From Typha latifolia (taxonomy: Eukaryota > Streptophyta > Magnoliopsida > Poales > Typhaceae), in NCBI GenBank assembly GCA_019914945.1, contig CM034102.1:11769501-11833500 (forward strand): a stretch of DNA of 64,000 nt. Reading direction: 5' to 3'. A program made the translations under genes and the position numbers. Within the stretch, counting starts at the first letter, position 1. Each line of letters starts with the position of its first letter. Below the pieces are notes generated by a model that saw only the letters and a list, made by a program, of their open reading frames with translations, made no database searches and was not told where the DNA came from. Below, in pieces: positions 1 through 14,300 of the stretch.

Positions 1-163
1 TGTTGCTAATCTATAAGTTTTAGCTGAAACGGGCTGTCAATTTTTCACTACATGAGTTCAAATCTAATATCTCACAACAAGTATCTTTTATTTGATTAGT
101 TCTCATAAGTCATAACTGGATCTCTCATTCTAAATTATATGTTCTTTTTATTCTGTCATGTAG

Positions 164-1847
164 CTCATTGTTTGGGCACCAACCAGGGAGAAAGCAATAG
201 AAAGAATGAAAAGAGCTCTTGATGACACTATAATCACAGGTTTGTTGGCTTTCAATGAATTTTTGGACTCAAATAAGAAGACATCTCCATCCTCAAGTGG
301 AAGAGAACTTCTACATGGCTTTTCCATATAGGCCCACAGTTAATCTTAGTCAAGATGAAAGGGCTATCTTTGACTTTGAGCATTAAGGCTTCATACTCTA
401 GCTTAGTGTCTTTCCTGTATTTTGGGCATCCGCCAACTGCTTCCATGTAGTATAAATGCTCTAAGAATTTTCTGTATAATTCTTTTAAATAATTGAATTT
501 ATTTCCTTGATTGTTTTTCGTCATTTCTTCATTGGTATAGTTTATCTTTGGTGGTAGAGGGAAGAACTATTTATTAAAATTTAAAATAATGGATTTAGGC
601 TTATCAGCATATTGGGCATTCACTGAAACCCTACAGATTGAAATAATGGTTTTAGGCTTGTCTTGCCTATGCCATCTAAAATAATTATGATAAATTATGA
701 TGGAATGTTACATTTCCTTCTATTTTTACTTCACATTAACTCATCAATCATTTTCTTTTACAGGAATTCCTACAACCATTGACTATCATAAGTTAATTCT
801 CGATGTTGAGGTAGGAGACTCGAGAATCTCATGGTTGAGAAATCTAAACTTCGTATGCTCATCTTTTATGTGCTTTTATGGATTTCAGGACTTCAGAAAT
901 GGCAAAGTAGACACTGCTTTCATACCTAAGCATGAGAAGGATTTGGCTGCGGTCAGTATTTACTGTTATATATCCCACTTTGGAAAATCTTCTCTTTGCA
1001 CATATATTTGATGTACTTACTTTTCTGAAAATTACAAGCATGCTCTAAGAGGGCATCGCTTGCTGTAATCGTAATGCTTGTCTCTTGCATCTAAGAGATC
1101 ATGGGTTAAGTCTTGGAAGTAGTCTCTTCAGAAATGAAGTTTAGGCAATATATGTCTTCCTTCCCTGAACCTGGGGTAAGCAGGAGCATCGTACACTTGG
1201 ACGCCCTTTTTGTAAGCATGGGCTACATGTCTGGAACATCAGTCGTTCCTATACTTTTGAAATTGTAGCATAGTTACACCACTCAGTAAAGCTTTTAATT
1301 GCAAAGCTTATCTTTAGACAACCTTTAGTGGCACTTAGTTCATCGTTTCTTCAGGTCATGGATTTCATTTAAATACGTAAGACTTAAGCACAGATTACAT
1401 ATAACTACAGTTGGTTTATAGCTATAACATTAGGCCTTCCATAACTAATGGGCTTGACTCTCTTACGTTGTCACATTTTATGCAATGAAGCATTTCACTA
1501 CCCCATATCACAAGTCCTAACTAACTTTGTAGGGCTTGTCATCTTAGAGAAGATTGATCCATGTATAGTTAGCACTTTTAGGGGGAAATTGGCAAGAAAG
1601 CTACAAAATCTCTAATACTGATACAAGTCCTTTCTTCATGTAGTCATTATGAAAAAAGTGTTAAAAGAATGATACTTACTCATCACTGTCCATCTTTGGT
1701 GTCATTAATTAAGCATTTATTCTTCATTCTGCAAAAAGAATCTTGTATCTCAATTCTAGGAAAATTGAAACAAGTTTCTTTGCCATGTAGCCTCAAAAGC
1801 TAATACTATCTACTTCGGACAAAGAGCTCATGGGCATCAGCATCTAA
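164..1847 (+). CDS. accC: Biotin carboxylase subunit of plastid acetyl-CoA carboxylase, 3' end (last four exons)
   Basis: Exons at 164-239, 764-810, 889-951 and 1791-1847 join in frame to give the C-terminal 80 residues and a TAA stop; upstream exons lie before the window. The protein reads LIVWAPTREKAIERMKRAL, then TIITGIPTTIDYHKLILDVE, then DFRNGKVDTAFIPKHEKDLA. This is the typical end of the C-terminal domain of biotin carboxylase. In the family this subunit carboxylates the biotin of BCCP using ATP and bicarbonate, the first half-reaction of the heteromeric plastid acetyl-CoA carboxylase that makes malonyl-CoA for fatty acid synthesis. All acceptors end in AG and donors begin with GT (gtttgt, gtagga, gtcagt). 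The last exon codes for a short tail (PQKLILSTSDKELMGISI), a part that varies between species, so it rests on phase and splice sites more than on similarity. The 839-base last intron shows no other clear exon. Confidence 0.9.
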
Positions 1848-2599
1848 TGCAGTGTTACATGCTGCCTGAATGAATCTTTTGTGCTGGGGTTTGCTGCCTT
1901 TTGATCTCCAACAATATAGTGGAAGATTTTGATACAAAAATAACCTATGTCCTAGCTGTGCTGTCAATTTCTCAAGGAGTTCATCTTCAATTTGTTGAAG
2001 TAGTGAAGAATCTGCAAAGATCTATTAAATGGTTATAATTCTTTAACTGCCAAGCTATTGCTTTTATTTGCTAAATTTAGATTCCATTCTTTTCAAACGT
2101 GAATCTAAGATCCGAAAAAATCTTACAGACTCTAATAGCAGAAAGTGAATGTGGTTGTTTGTCGAAGTTAGTTGTGGGTCATTGTCATTCCTGTTTCAAG
2201 TCTGGTAACCTCAATTTAAGTTCAACTGACACTTTTCCTTTGCTTATTATCTATAGTGGACCACTTGGTAGTGTAGCTAAGACTTACTGGGATGTTTAGT
2301 CCTTGCTTTTTCTAAGAAAAGGTGTTTAGTCCTTGTCTTAGGTGACTGGTCTATCAGTTGTAGTAGCCTGTTGAGATTCCTAATTTATTGCTGCCTCTTG
2401 GATGCTTTTCTTTGACAAGAAAAAGGTCATGTAGTTTTCAGTGTGAAAAAATACCTTTTATTTTCTCAATACTTCTTAAGCCACTATGTAAACATTAGGG
2501 AGTTTTTAACCAAACTAGTCCTCCCAAATATCTTTTTATACATCTAGTACACTTCAAATCTTAAACATAAGACTAAGTGAATAGGAAACTGACTGGATA
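1848..2599 (+). other. 3' flank of accC, no gene seen
   Basis: AT-rich sequence after the accC stop, which should include its 3' UTR; no poly(A) site can be fixed by eye. The open frame at 2099-2299 resembles no family. Near 2493-2515 lies a lone copy of the terminal sequence of the MITE just downstream (a variant of GAGTTTTTGACCAAACTAG), probably the relic of a related element. Confidence 0.4.
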
Positions 2600-2608
2600 G
2601 AGATTCAG

Positions 2609-2939
2609 GAGTTTTTGACCAAACTAGACCCATTTAAATTTTTTTTTTTATCAAAATGGATTAGTCTTAAACTTATTTACTAAATAGGGTCTAATTCATT
2701 ATAGCCACAATAAAAATGCTGATTAGTTCAGCATTTTTGATTGGCACGGTTGAAAGATTAAATTAAAGAGATTTATACACGTAAAATGCTAAATTAATTA
2801 GCGTTTTTGTTTAAGAAAAAAATATTATCAGTTATTAGGGCTACAATAAATTAGATCTCATTAAGTAAATAAATAAGGTTGAGAGTAGTCTATTTTGATA
2901 AAAAAAAATTTGGAACATAGCTAGTTTCGTCAAAAACTC
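2609..2939. mobile_element. Mutator-like MITE with 9-bp target duplication
   Basis: A 331-bp non-coding element with long imperfect inverted ends of about 100 bp. It begins GAGTTTTTGACCAAACTAG and ends CTAGTTTCGTCAAAAACTC. The flanks are a perfect 9-bp direct repeat, GAGATTCAG, at 2600-2608 and 2940-2948. A 9-bp duplication with long inverted ends is the mark of Mutator-type (MULE) insertion. No protein is encoded, so it must have been moved by an enzyme supplied from elsewhere. A related end is seen at 42388-42405. Confidence 0.85.
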
Positions 2940-2948
2940 GAGATTCAG

Positions 2949-3936
2949 TTACTTATATCGAAATATAAAAACTGCTAAAAAATTTACTTAGTGCAATAAA
3001 TGTATTTTATATAAAATTGTTTTTCGGTTTAATGATTTTTAAATACAAATAGCTGGACTGAATCAAAAATTTCTCATGCTAAGTAATTTGTTTAACTATT
3101 TTTAAATTTTTATATAAGTTGTTTGACTCACTCAGATAAATTGGAGACGTGATTAAAATAAAATTTTGGAAGATCTAAAATAATCAAAAACTCAAACATC
3201 ATCACCTAATAGACTCGTGTTCAGTTCATGAGCAGTTTCTTCTTCCTTCCTCACTCCTCGCTCCCTCCCTCTTTCCTCCTCGCCCCTCCTTCCTCTCTTC
3301 TTCACCTTTCAAGATAGATGAACTCGTATAAGAAGAAACCAAATCATAACGTGAGAAAGAATGTAGCTAAATCGTGTAATTTATGCAGGTAAAACACTTG
3401 CATCGTATGAGATTGAGATGAATGGCATGATGCAAGAAGAGAGTAAATTAATATTTCAATATGACGAATGGGTGCAGTCTAAAACTAGTAATGGAGTAGC
3501 TAATAGAACTCGGGCAATCTCATTCCATCCAATGCTGTCTGATAGTAGCAAGTCAAATGGGGGTGCCAAAATATCTGGTAGATACTGTTGGGGTTTTTAA
3601 CCTATTTATGTTTTAAATACCTCACCTCGGCTCATGTTCACTTGTGGAATATGAATAGCTTTAGTTTAGAATAAGTCTCCTTATTTTATGTAGTAACTAA
3701 ACAATAACTTAGTTTTTTTCTAGTATACTAATTCATCATTTTTATTTATTTTATTCTATACAACTTAAAAAATTAATAATTTAATAATAATCGATAATTA
3801 CTATATTGTTTGTATATTACATATCACATCCGTTGATATTCCTTCTCTCTCCTCTCTCTTTTTTTTTTTTGAAAAATAGTCATGTCATATAAATATACTA
3901 TGATATTTATACTACAACACAATACAAAGAATATAA
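2949..3936. other. Intergenic AT-rich region, no gene supported
   Basis: Contains a CT-rich stretch at about 3238-3306 and a 60-codon open frame at 3418-3600 without family resemblance. A poly-T run lies near 3861. I see no convincing exon, RNA gene or complete mobile element. Confidence 0.35.
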
Positions 3937-4095
3937 GCTTGCATTGCCACACACAAACACTGCATAGCTATATGTCTTCACTGTCACACATTACGTAGCT
4001 ATATATCTGCATTGCGACATACTACATAGCTATATATCTAAATAACAACGCATTACATAGTTATATATCCACACTGCTACGCATTCATAAATTTA
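3937..4095. repeat. Short tandem repeat array, about 38-bp unit
   Basis: Four imperfect copies of a unit with the core acatagctatatatct followed by cactgc-type sequence (cores near 3963, 3998, 4024 and 4055). The units differ by several substitutions, so the array is old. No flanking element boundaries were found. Confidence 0.65.
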
Positions 4096-5070
4096 TATTT
4101 GTCCTAGTGCAAACATATGGAACATTTTAAGTCCGCATTATAATAAAAAATATTATGCATAAAAAACATAGATATATTATTATTACTAATTTACATTCGA
4201 GTATTTTCGTCATTTAGTATGAAACATCACCAATTTCGAATACAAATTTACTATTATCTAATATTTTAATATCAACTTTATGTCACATTAAATATAACTA
4301 TTACTTTTTATACTAGTATTCAACTAAATAATATAATAATATATGTTGGTAATCTGGTATTTCTAGAATTGACCTTGAAGGGACTCTATTTATAATATAT
4401 ACAAATCAAGCCCTATATTTTATATATCTACAGAAAACACCATTAATTAGGTTAACACTATCATCATTTGGGTAGATGTCATAAATTTTTTTTTATTCCA
4501 TCAAGTACAAATATTTTTAACTAAAATGACTAAAATAATTTTCCTTTTTTCTATTCTTAGTATGAGATTTACCTCAGAGCAAGAGAAACAGAGCAAATTA
4601 GATTAAAATGCCCTTACTTTCTTCTGCTTTTTTTTTCCTTTTAGGGCATGAAATTATTTATATTTTATGCTTTGATAAGGTTGATATAGTTTTGGTAAAG
4701 TTGCGTTGGATAAGGTTAGATATATTTTGAGTGAGGATATTTTTGTTAGCACTTTAGTATAGTTAACTTAATCTAAAGATTTAGTTAAGTTTAATTAGAA
4801 GATCTAATTTTTTTTTATATCTCAATAAAAAAGATAGCAGGGTGTTTTCCGTAATTTGACTTGTAAATATCGAAAATAGAGGGTGCGTTCTGTTAAATGC
4901 AAATTTCCCATTCAATAGTGATCGTATCTTATTGCCGTCTCTAAAGCCAGATAGCGTTAATCGTTCATCAGACAAATTAAATAGACGAGTAAATTATTGG
5001 TAATGCCATTTAATACACTAAAATTATGGATCCTTTACAGCCCCTAAAGTTCCATTTTTACCCCTATGTT
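4096..5070. other. Intergenic AT-rich region upstream of UBP1
   Basis: Low-complexity AT-rich sequence with no open frame of recognisable family and no complete transposon. The last part is the promoter region of the UBP1 gene. Confidence 0.35.
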
Positions 5071-5071
5071 C

Positions 5072-5081
5072 ATTTATAAAG
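5072..5081 (+). promoter_or_regulatory. Candidate TATA box of UBP1
   Basis: The motif atttataaag lies about 255 bases upstream of the UBP1 start codon and is followed about 20-30 bases later by a CT-rich stretch (5092-5160) typical of a plant transcription start and 5' UTR. The transcription start itself is not determined. Confidence 0.4.
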
Positions 5082-5332
5082 CCATTGTCCAGTACCTCTT
5101 CTCTCCTTCGTTTTCTTCTCCAACGCCCTCATCCTTCCTACTCACTCCTCTTGTATCAGAGCGGACTCTTCCTCGATCCTCTCGCTAGTGTTTTGAGATC
5201 GAGACTTCTCGATCGTGATCGGATCGCTTCAATTCCTTCGTCTTTCGATCGGATCTGCGGTTTGGTACGGTCCCCCTCGCTTGGATCATCGGCTGCATCG
5301 ATCGCCATTTCTAGGGTTTGTCGGGCTGGGAG

Positions 5333-8300
5333 ATGAACCAGAGGCTAAAGCAGCAGCAGCAGCAAGCCCTAATGCAGCAGGCGTTGCTTCAGCAGCAGCA
5401 ACAGCTGTACAATTCCGGTGTCCTGGCAGCGGCCATGTCTCAGGTTCGAACATTTTGTCCATCACTTCTTGCTGCCTCTTTTTGGATATTTGCATTAGAG
5501 ATGTTTACTCGTTTATGGCTTCGAGTTACTATCTTATGATGGGTTATGTTCGTACGAAATCATGACTGATGTTGCCATAGTTGGCGTTGTATCTTTTATT
5601 CTTAGTAGTTTCATATAGTTTTAGTTTGTTGTCGTGTGTGACTTTTATTAGTTTATATTTGCTGATACATTTCCATCCCATGATCCCATCAAATTCTCGT
5701 ATTTCAAGAATTATTTTGTTACACAGCAAATTTATCCTAAATATGCAGGAGTAGCTATAACTGTATAACGCTGTGTTAATGTTTATTGCCAGTTTTGGTT
5801 GTGTTGTTTGTGGCAATTTGCTTCATCTTGAATGTTGGACTTGATTATACACAAGTTGGAAGCTTCTGATAACCCTCGTTTGATGGTGCCTCCAGAGCTA
5901 AAAGTTTGCATATGGTTCTTGATTTCTCTTCTTTGGATTTAATGTATAATACTTCTACCAAAACATGATATCAGCCATATTTCAATCCTCAAATTGGGCG
6001 GGATCACATTAACCAGGACAGATTAGAGAAGACCACTATCATGATGTGATGCTCAATGTTAGAGAGAAAGGGTTTAAATGCAGGAGTCCTTTTAGTTAGA
6101 TATAGTATATGTGGAAAAGATGCCTTTTGTTTAATAGTGGCTTCACCAACTGGTAAGCTTCTAAAGGACCTACCACCAACACAGTTGCAATTCTTAATCA
6201 TACAAGCAATTCAATTGTTGTAATCCATATTCAGGTAGTTAATTGTTAGGGAAATTTTCCATAACACCATACATCATTCATCATTTTCCGATTAACACCT
6301 CTTCTTTGAGGATTTTTTTAAACGACTCCTCTTTTTTCCATATATTTTTCATCGAGCATCCTGAGTTAACTTAAACAAACCATTTTTAAACATGAGGGAT
6401 ATTAACCAAGGAATATTCTATTAGAATACTAAGGCTAATTTTTTAAGAACCTAAAAACCCTTTTCTCTCTTCTCTATATCGTTTATGGGCTTATATCTTT
6501 CCCATTTTCGGTGGGTTAAACAATTTGGGGAAAGAGAATGAATTAGACTCTGAAGAAAAATATCAAATAATGGAGCAGGGCTTTGATTTGATGAGGTAGG
6601 ATAAGGCGATTAGATCTCGAATAAGATTTTTGATTTGGTAGAATTGGCTAGTGTGGGATATGGTGTAGAAAGAGTTTGGTTAGTGTGTGTCTAGTTCAGA
6701 AAATTTTCCAAGTGAATTTTAGTAATTTAATCGGTAGAATTACATAAACCATAGGCCATGGTTAATGACAATTAGTCAAAATAACAATAGTGTGTTAGAT
6801 AGAAAATATATGGAAAAATAAGAGGTGGAGTTATAAAATCCTCAAGAGACTAGGTGTTAATAAAAAATATGATGATTAAAAATAGGGTGTCATTTAAAAT
6901 TTTTCTAATTGTTATAATAAGTAAATATGGTGAATAATGTGATTGGATTGTAAATAAGTCTACCTAAGGGTGGTGAACTTCTGTCTCAATTTTGCTAATT
7001 TCATTCTAATTAGAGAATTAAGATTTAATTACATTAACACCCTCTAGACTATTGGCTAATATCGAGGACCCCCTGTTGTTTAAAATGCTACAACTAGACC
7101 TCCTAAACTAACAAGGGGTGTAACAGAGTGAACGATATTAATGAAAAATGGTAAATTATTCTTTTCTCCCTGTCCACGTGGCATTATTCTGCATCTTTAT
7201 TAGTTATTATTAGAGAGAATGCAAATATCCGTTTTACCCTTCATTGTTAATTACTTGGATGTGATTTGATTGGGTTTAAGTTTGGCTGGGGTTAAGGAAG
7301 AAGAGATTGGGTTTAGGTTGGAGTTGGGGTTTAGGAAGAAGAAATGTTTGGGTTTAGGTTTAAGTTGGAGTTGAGAAAAAAGAAGGGTTGGGGTTGGGAT
7401 TGAGGAAGGAGAAGTGTTTGGGTTGGAGTTGAAGAAGAAAAAAAGATTTGGGTTTAGGTTAGGGTTGAGCGAGAAGAAGGGTTTGAGTTGGGATTGAAGA
7501 AGGAGGGTTTGGGTTTAGATTTGGGTAAGAGTTAAGGAAGAAGAAGGATTTAGATTTAGGTTAGGGTTGGAGTTGATGAAGAAAAAGAGTTTGGGTTGGG
7601 GTTGACCGAAGATAAAAGTTTTTGACTAGGGTGGAGGAAGAAGAAATGAAGGAACGAACAAGGAAAAGAAGAAGGAAGTTAGAAGAAGGGTATTTTTGTC
7701 CTAATTTAAAGTAATTTTTATATTCAAAGGGCATATTTGTCATAAATTTCACACATAAATCACATTTGTGACTATTTTTAGTCAAAAAATGAGATGCGTA
7801 TAACGGAAGGGCAACATTTCGATGCTCGATTAGTTTAAGGTGTTTGGTTGTAGAGTTTTACATAGGGGGTGTTAATACAGTTAAACCTAAAATTAAAGAT
7901 ATTTCTAGATCTCATTTTAAGTTATATGACAAGCCAATTTTCAGATCAAATGTTATGATCATTGTGAACCATAGATACGGATTGTTGTGCCAAAGGCAAC
8001 GGGGTGTGTCAACTTTAGCTTGACATGGTACATTATGTTCGCACATGCCATATGGAGCCAATGCGTTGTTAGTATATTGAATAGTTTTGTTATGTCGAAA
8101 AAATAATCTTTTGAATATTTTTAGGGCCTTAAAATATGTGTTAATGGCTAATAGAAAGTCCCAATCCAAACTCTCTCTCTTTCTCTCTCTTTCTTCTCAC
8201 TCTCTCTTACTCTCTTTTTTTCTTTCACTCTTTTTTTTCTTCTCCTTACCAAATAATCATTGTTTTTCTTGCGGAGATATCTAGCTCTGGCAAACTCCTG

Positions 8301-11300
8301 TGAACTTCGGTATATAATTTTTTAATTTATTTCTTTATTTCTCTCTTAATTTTTTTTCATTTCTTCCACTTATTCTCTTTCTAATCTCTTCTTCTTTTTA
8401 ATTTTTATTACACCATAGTCTTTCTTTTTTATTTTCTTATTTTTGGTAAACTTTTTTCTAAATTTTTAGAAGTTTTTCTGCATTTTTAAATAATATTTAG
8501 AATTTTGTGTAATTAAAAAGTCCGATCTGATCTAGGGGACTGATACGACGGATACGGCCGATACGTATCGTTTTCTCAGAAGGCCAATCTTGATCCTGAT
8601 TTTTCAAATGATTCTAATCTCATTATTTTTTTGGATCTTGTAAGTTTAGGGCTAATAACTTCGGGAATAATCAAAATTTCCTTTTGCTTTCTAAAATATG
8701 AAGTATATTCTATATAAATCAAACACGTCAATGTAAAGAGAAATCAAAAGGGATGAAAGAGTGTGAAAGGCCCTAAATTAGATTTATTTAAAGCATTATA
8801 TGCTTAATTCTTATTTGCACGCATTGGCATGGGTGGCCTTGAGGAAGCATCGAGATACTCTCCCCATATTGGTGGCAATAATTTACTAGCATGACATGTA
8901 TTAATTAATCCATGCCGACCGTGCCAATGGCACACCAATCCATGCTACAAAATTCCAAAGAACTGTGCAAGTTTCTAAATTTTTTATTTTAAAATGTGAA
9001 TGTAGTCAATGAGTGTCTATAACTAGTTGGTTTGGGACATTATCATTAATAAGAGAAAGCCTTTGAAGTCATAAGATCTAATAACTTTAGTTTCATGTGA
9101 TTCTGTGGTCGGAGTGAAAAGATAAAATTAAAAGAGTGAAGGGAAGTCAGAATTGGACATATTAGTAATTATCCGACGTTGCGGCAGTTGTTGAAGGGTG
9201 GTAGATGATAAAAGGTGGTGGTAGACGGCTGTAAGGTAGGGTGGCTTGTGGAGATGATGGTTGCTATATGTTGGAGGTAAAATTAGGTTCTAAGTTAGAT
9301 CTACTCTTAGAAAAATAAATGACTATGATTAATTTACTTCTACTTCTAGATTATCTTATTTTTACTCCTAAGATAGTCTAAAGTTAAAATATTATTCTTA
9401 ATTCTTCATTCGGTGCTTGGATGATAAATGACTATGATTAATTTATTTCTACTCATAAATTATCTTACTCTTACTTTTGAGATAGTCTAAAATTAAAATA
9501 TAATTCTTAATTCGTCATTGGATGCTTGGATGAAAAAGAAAGCAACCTAACCCCTTTATATAGAGGTCAGGTATAACGAGTCCTACTAGGATTAGCCCTA
9601 AAGGCTTACACGCCTTGAACTAGAATTTGTCTTAAAGGTTTATATAACTTAATTTGAATTGTCTTAAAAGCTTACTTGACTTAATTAGACCCCTCTTAAG
9701 GGCTTATTTAAGTTAATTGGACTTGTCTTATGGGCTTATATGATTTAATTAGACTTTTCTTAAGAGCTTACATAAGCATAAATCAATTAAAAGATAAATA
9801 GACTTGATTCGTCGAGCCTAATGTCCTCATGATATGATACGAAGTAATCCGGTTCTTATTAAAAACCTAAATTTCAATCAATGTGAACTACTTGGAGGGA
9901 ACTAAGGCTATCAAAAAAGCATGCCAGCTTGCAAGGCTCATAAGCTCGGCACAGCCAAGCTGGGTTTTTGGGCTTGAAAATAAAATCAAGCCAAGTCGAG
10001 CTCGGCTCGAATAGACTTCATATATAATATGTGATATGATAGTATATATATCAACAAAAATAGATGTATAAGACTTATCTGGCACATCTGGTTAAGGCAA
10101 TTTATTTTAAGCTAGCCAATTTGGGTTTGATTCCTAGCACACTTCATTTATTTACTATTTTTTTCATTGGGAATCTTAAGTTGTTTAGTCCTATATCAAA
10201 AATTGATAGGATACATATGCCCATATAGCTAATCTTCCCTCTAAATGCATTAAATTGGCTTTGTTGAATTAGCCTAATGGAGTTATTAGGTTTTTGGATC
10301 GAATTGATTGAGCCGATTTGAGTTGGCTCGATATTTTGGCAAACCGAGCTGAGCTTATATTATTGAGCTTCTCTTGATCTTGAGCCGAGCTCAAGCTAAC
10401 GTTATATTAATTTTAGGCCAAGTGGAGCTAAGCCCAGCTTACTCAAGCTCGGCTCATTTACACCAGTAGAGGGAACATTACAATTTTAATATGCTTCCGT
10501 TTGTGGATTGGCCTTTTTTAAACACCGTTGTTTAAGTAGTACGAGAGAATCAGAAGGTTCATGTATAATTTCTAATGGGTAATTATGCAACTTGTGTTGT
10601 TGATGCAAAGAAATTTTCACTTTTTCTTGAAGTATGAATGAGAAGAAATTGAATGAAAGCATTCATGTACACCTCTATATAACATGTATAGTTTTTTCAA
10701 AATAATTTTATGTTTTTTCAGCTAGAAATTGCTGATGGTCATGATAGTGTCATCTTTTTTCTTCCTTTCCACTGATAGGTTTTTGGAGGTCGTACACCTT
10801 TTGCTAATGCACATTGATACTAATATTATTTTGTTTTCCTGATTCCTCCAATTTTTTTCCATGACTCCAAACTGTAAGAATGAGATTTGAGTATGTGGAA
10901 TGCATTAGCTCGAGATAAGCAGGTGTTCATTCCCTTTATTTTCTATTTTATTCGCTGTAGATAATTTTAGTTAGTTAGGAACTGAAAGCAAAGTGCTATA
11001 GGGCCTTTTTCTTATTTTCCCTTTCCTAGGGCCAGTCTATAGATCCTCTAGGATTTGTTTTTTTATTTCTTCTTTTTTACTTTAACATTTTGCAGATGGA
11101 GCCTGTTCCAAGTGGCAATCTTCCCCCTGGGTTTGATCCATCTACCTGCCGCAGTGTGTGAGTGCATTTAGTTTTTTTTTTCTTCTTTTGCCCCTTTTGC
11201 AGTTTTTGTCCATCCATTTTGCACTTCAGCTCGATCTTGTAAAAAGAAAAATAAAAAGACTTTTATGAAAAAGAAAATCTATATTCTTTAATTCTAACAC

Positions 11301-14300
11301 TTTATGAGTGGAAGTAGCTTTCTCTGTATCGTTAGAGCAATCTAATCTTCTTAATTACTTTCCGTTCCAATAAATAATGGATTCATGATGAATGTGGCAG
11401 AACAAAGAAGTCTTCAGTTGTTCTTTCATTTTCTTCTTAACTATTTTGTTACAATGATAACTAGGTATGTGGGCAATATCCATCCAAATGTTACTGAGAG
11501 CCTTCTTGCTGAAGTTTTTCAAGGTGTTGGTCCACTAGAAGGATGTAAGCTCATTCGAAAAGAGAAGGTCTGTCTCATGTATCAAACCCATGCTCTTTCT
11601 CTTGCTTTTCTATCGAGTTATTTTATTGACCGCACTTACAATTTTTGTACTTAGCATTTGTAGAGAAGAAATGAAAACTTGTGGAACATCTTCCAGTTTG
11701 TAGCCTTTATCGCCCCTTGCATATGTTTAAGCATGGTTTTTGAAAATGGCCAATGATAATGTTCAGTTGGATAATATAGCCATATATTCTTTGAGGATAT
11801 CTTGTCTTATCAAATTGTGATGATGACATGATGGAATAAGAGGATAGAGAATATTTTAGGATGAGATTTGCACCAACAGAAGTGACCGATGTAAAATAGA
11901 TTTATGGTATTTTCTTTTCTTAAGGAATTTGAGATTACATTTCTGCTGAATATTATGTCTTCTTGGAATATCCTTTACTGAACTCCTTTTTCAGAAATTT
12001 TGAATCTTAGGTGACCAGAAAACAAATTTTTCTAAGAATTTAATATCTTGATTGATTATTATCTTATTTTAAGTAGGCTTATATTAAAAAAAAACAAGTC
12101 CCTGCTTAATAGTTGATTGGGTTTGGGCAGATGTAGATTATTTTGATTTAGGTATGGTATTATCTAGTCATCTTTTTATACGGAGCAGAGAGGAAATCAG
12201 AAGATATTTAACTTTGATTATGAAAATTTACGAATTTCTTTTCTATTAGGATTCCATGGTTCTGGTTTTGTCTTCAACTTTTATTTTTTCTTGTGGATAC
12301 ATTGTCATGCGCCCTCTCTCTTGTTTGTCTTTATCTTATTGTACTAATTTGATTTGAAAGGATACTTGGAGGTGGGAATTTGAGAACCTAGGATGCTCCT
12401 ATTTTTCTCTCCTTGGGTGTGTATCCGTGTACCCTCTGTCTTTCTTTCCTCATACTACCATTTTTATTATTTAAACTACATTAGATAACAATAAACAGGA
12501 TTTGAGGCTACAGAAGAGAGATTTATGGCTGAAAAATTCGCAACTTGAAAATGTATTACTAGTGGAAAGTCAATTTGTTGGAGAAGATAAGATAGATTAA
12601 AGAAGACATGATCCAAACCAAGTCCTTATCCAATATTATCTTCCATAGTTTAAACTAGTGATGTGCCAAGCAGTCCAATGAGTCCTTTCTTTCACTTGCT
12701 TCATAGAATTGTGTTTACTAGTGAGTCCTTTAGTCAAAATTTCAATTTCCAGTACTTTTGAACTTAATTTTTTCAATAGATAAGTCATCTATCCATATAT
12801 ACTAAAAGGTGGTTACAATTTGAAGGTAGACAAGGTACATGGTGCATATTCTGTAGAGGGATTATGTGGGAAAATAAATATCCAATTTGCAGAAATTAAG
12901 AAGTTTGAATTTTAGTTATTTTGTTTTTGAGTTTCAACCTAACATCAACCCTTTAGGAATGGTGCCAAAGTCCTTGACAAGCTTACTATGAAATCTGTGG
13001 CACATTAGGCAGGTAGAGCCGGCTATGCAGTAAAGGTTGCACAATGCTCCCTTCAATGCGAGATCTAGGAAGGGCAAGATGCATGCAGCCTTACTTCATC
13101 ACCAGAGAGGTTTTTCTTGATGGCGGACAAATAGCCACTTGGCTACAAAGTTTTTTTTTTTGAAAATGGAAAATCTAGTAATTCCTGAAACTATACATGT
13201 CCTAGCTTGCAATTTATATCTGTTTTATAGAACTTTGTGGACTTGACAAATTCCACCTGGTAAACTTGTATGAATTTAGGACACTAATATATGTGATAAA
13301 TATCAAAAGTTACACTCTTTTGTAATGCCTAGCAAACTGTGCTACAGAATCTAATGAGACTACTCACTGAACTGATTATATTTCTGCTGGTGGTCTAATG
13401 AGTGAAACATATAAATTCTGTCTTACGTCTTAGTTGACCGGAATCATCAGAGCATAATATTTTTGCAGAAACTGACTGAACTCGTGAAACTTTACTGCTT
13501 ATATCTTGATTTGATATAGTCAGCACTTAGCACTCAATTGATGGTCTAATGGACAATGCTTTTTAAAATTGTAATTTGTGGCTGAGATATTTGTTTGATG
13601 GGTTCATTAAGATGTAATTTTCTTCTTATAGTCCTCTTTTGGATTTGTTGACTTCCATGATCGGAGATCAGCAGCTCTAGCAATTGTGTCATTGCATGGA
13701 CGGCACATGTAAGAAAACTAAAATTCTCATTTTTGTTGTTGTTCTTTGTTATTCTTCTCAGTTTCTCATCTGCCGGCAAATCCAATAATTGCAGATATGG
13801 TCAGGCAATTAAAGTAAATTGGGCATATGCGAGTGGCCAAAGGGAAGATACATCTGGTAATAATCTTTAAACTTCTTATTCCTTTAGTTCTTGATTTGAT
13901 CTTTATCCACCCACTTCTAATGTAAGGTATGTCTTTTCCTTGGTTAACATTTCAATTTCTCTTATCAGGACATTTCCATATTTTTGTTGGTGATTTAAGT
14001 CCTGAGGTTACCGATGCAACTCTTTATGCCTGTTTCTCAGTATACAATAATTGTTCGTGAGTTCCTTATTCTTTTGATACCTTCTAGCATCTGTAATTAA
14101 GTGTGTACCAGCATAAAAGAGTTTCTGAAATGGCATTTCTAACCTTTTACTTTAACCTAGTGATGTTTGTTCTAAAGTTTTATATTATGATAGTCAATTT
14201 TTTATAATTTAAGTTCTATATGACCTAGTGATGCACGAGTTATGTGGGATAACAAAACTGGACGCTCCAGAGGTTTTGGCTTTGTTTCCTTCCGTAGTCA

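Noticed and set aside
3418..3600. 60-codon open frame starting MNGMMQEESKLIFQYDEW
   Set aside because: No family resemblance, no splice partner and no promoter context; probably chance.
5318..5332. Upstream in-frame TTG as a UBP1 start
   Set aside because: Plant nuclear genes start at ATG and the family N-terminus begins at the ATG at 5333.
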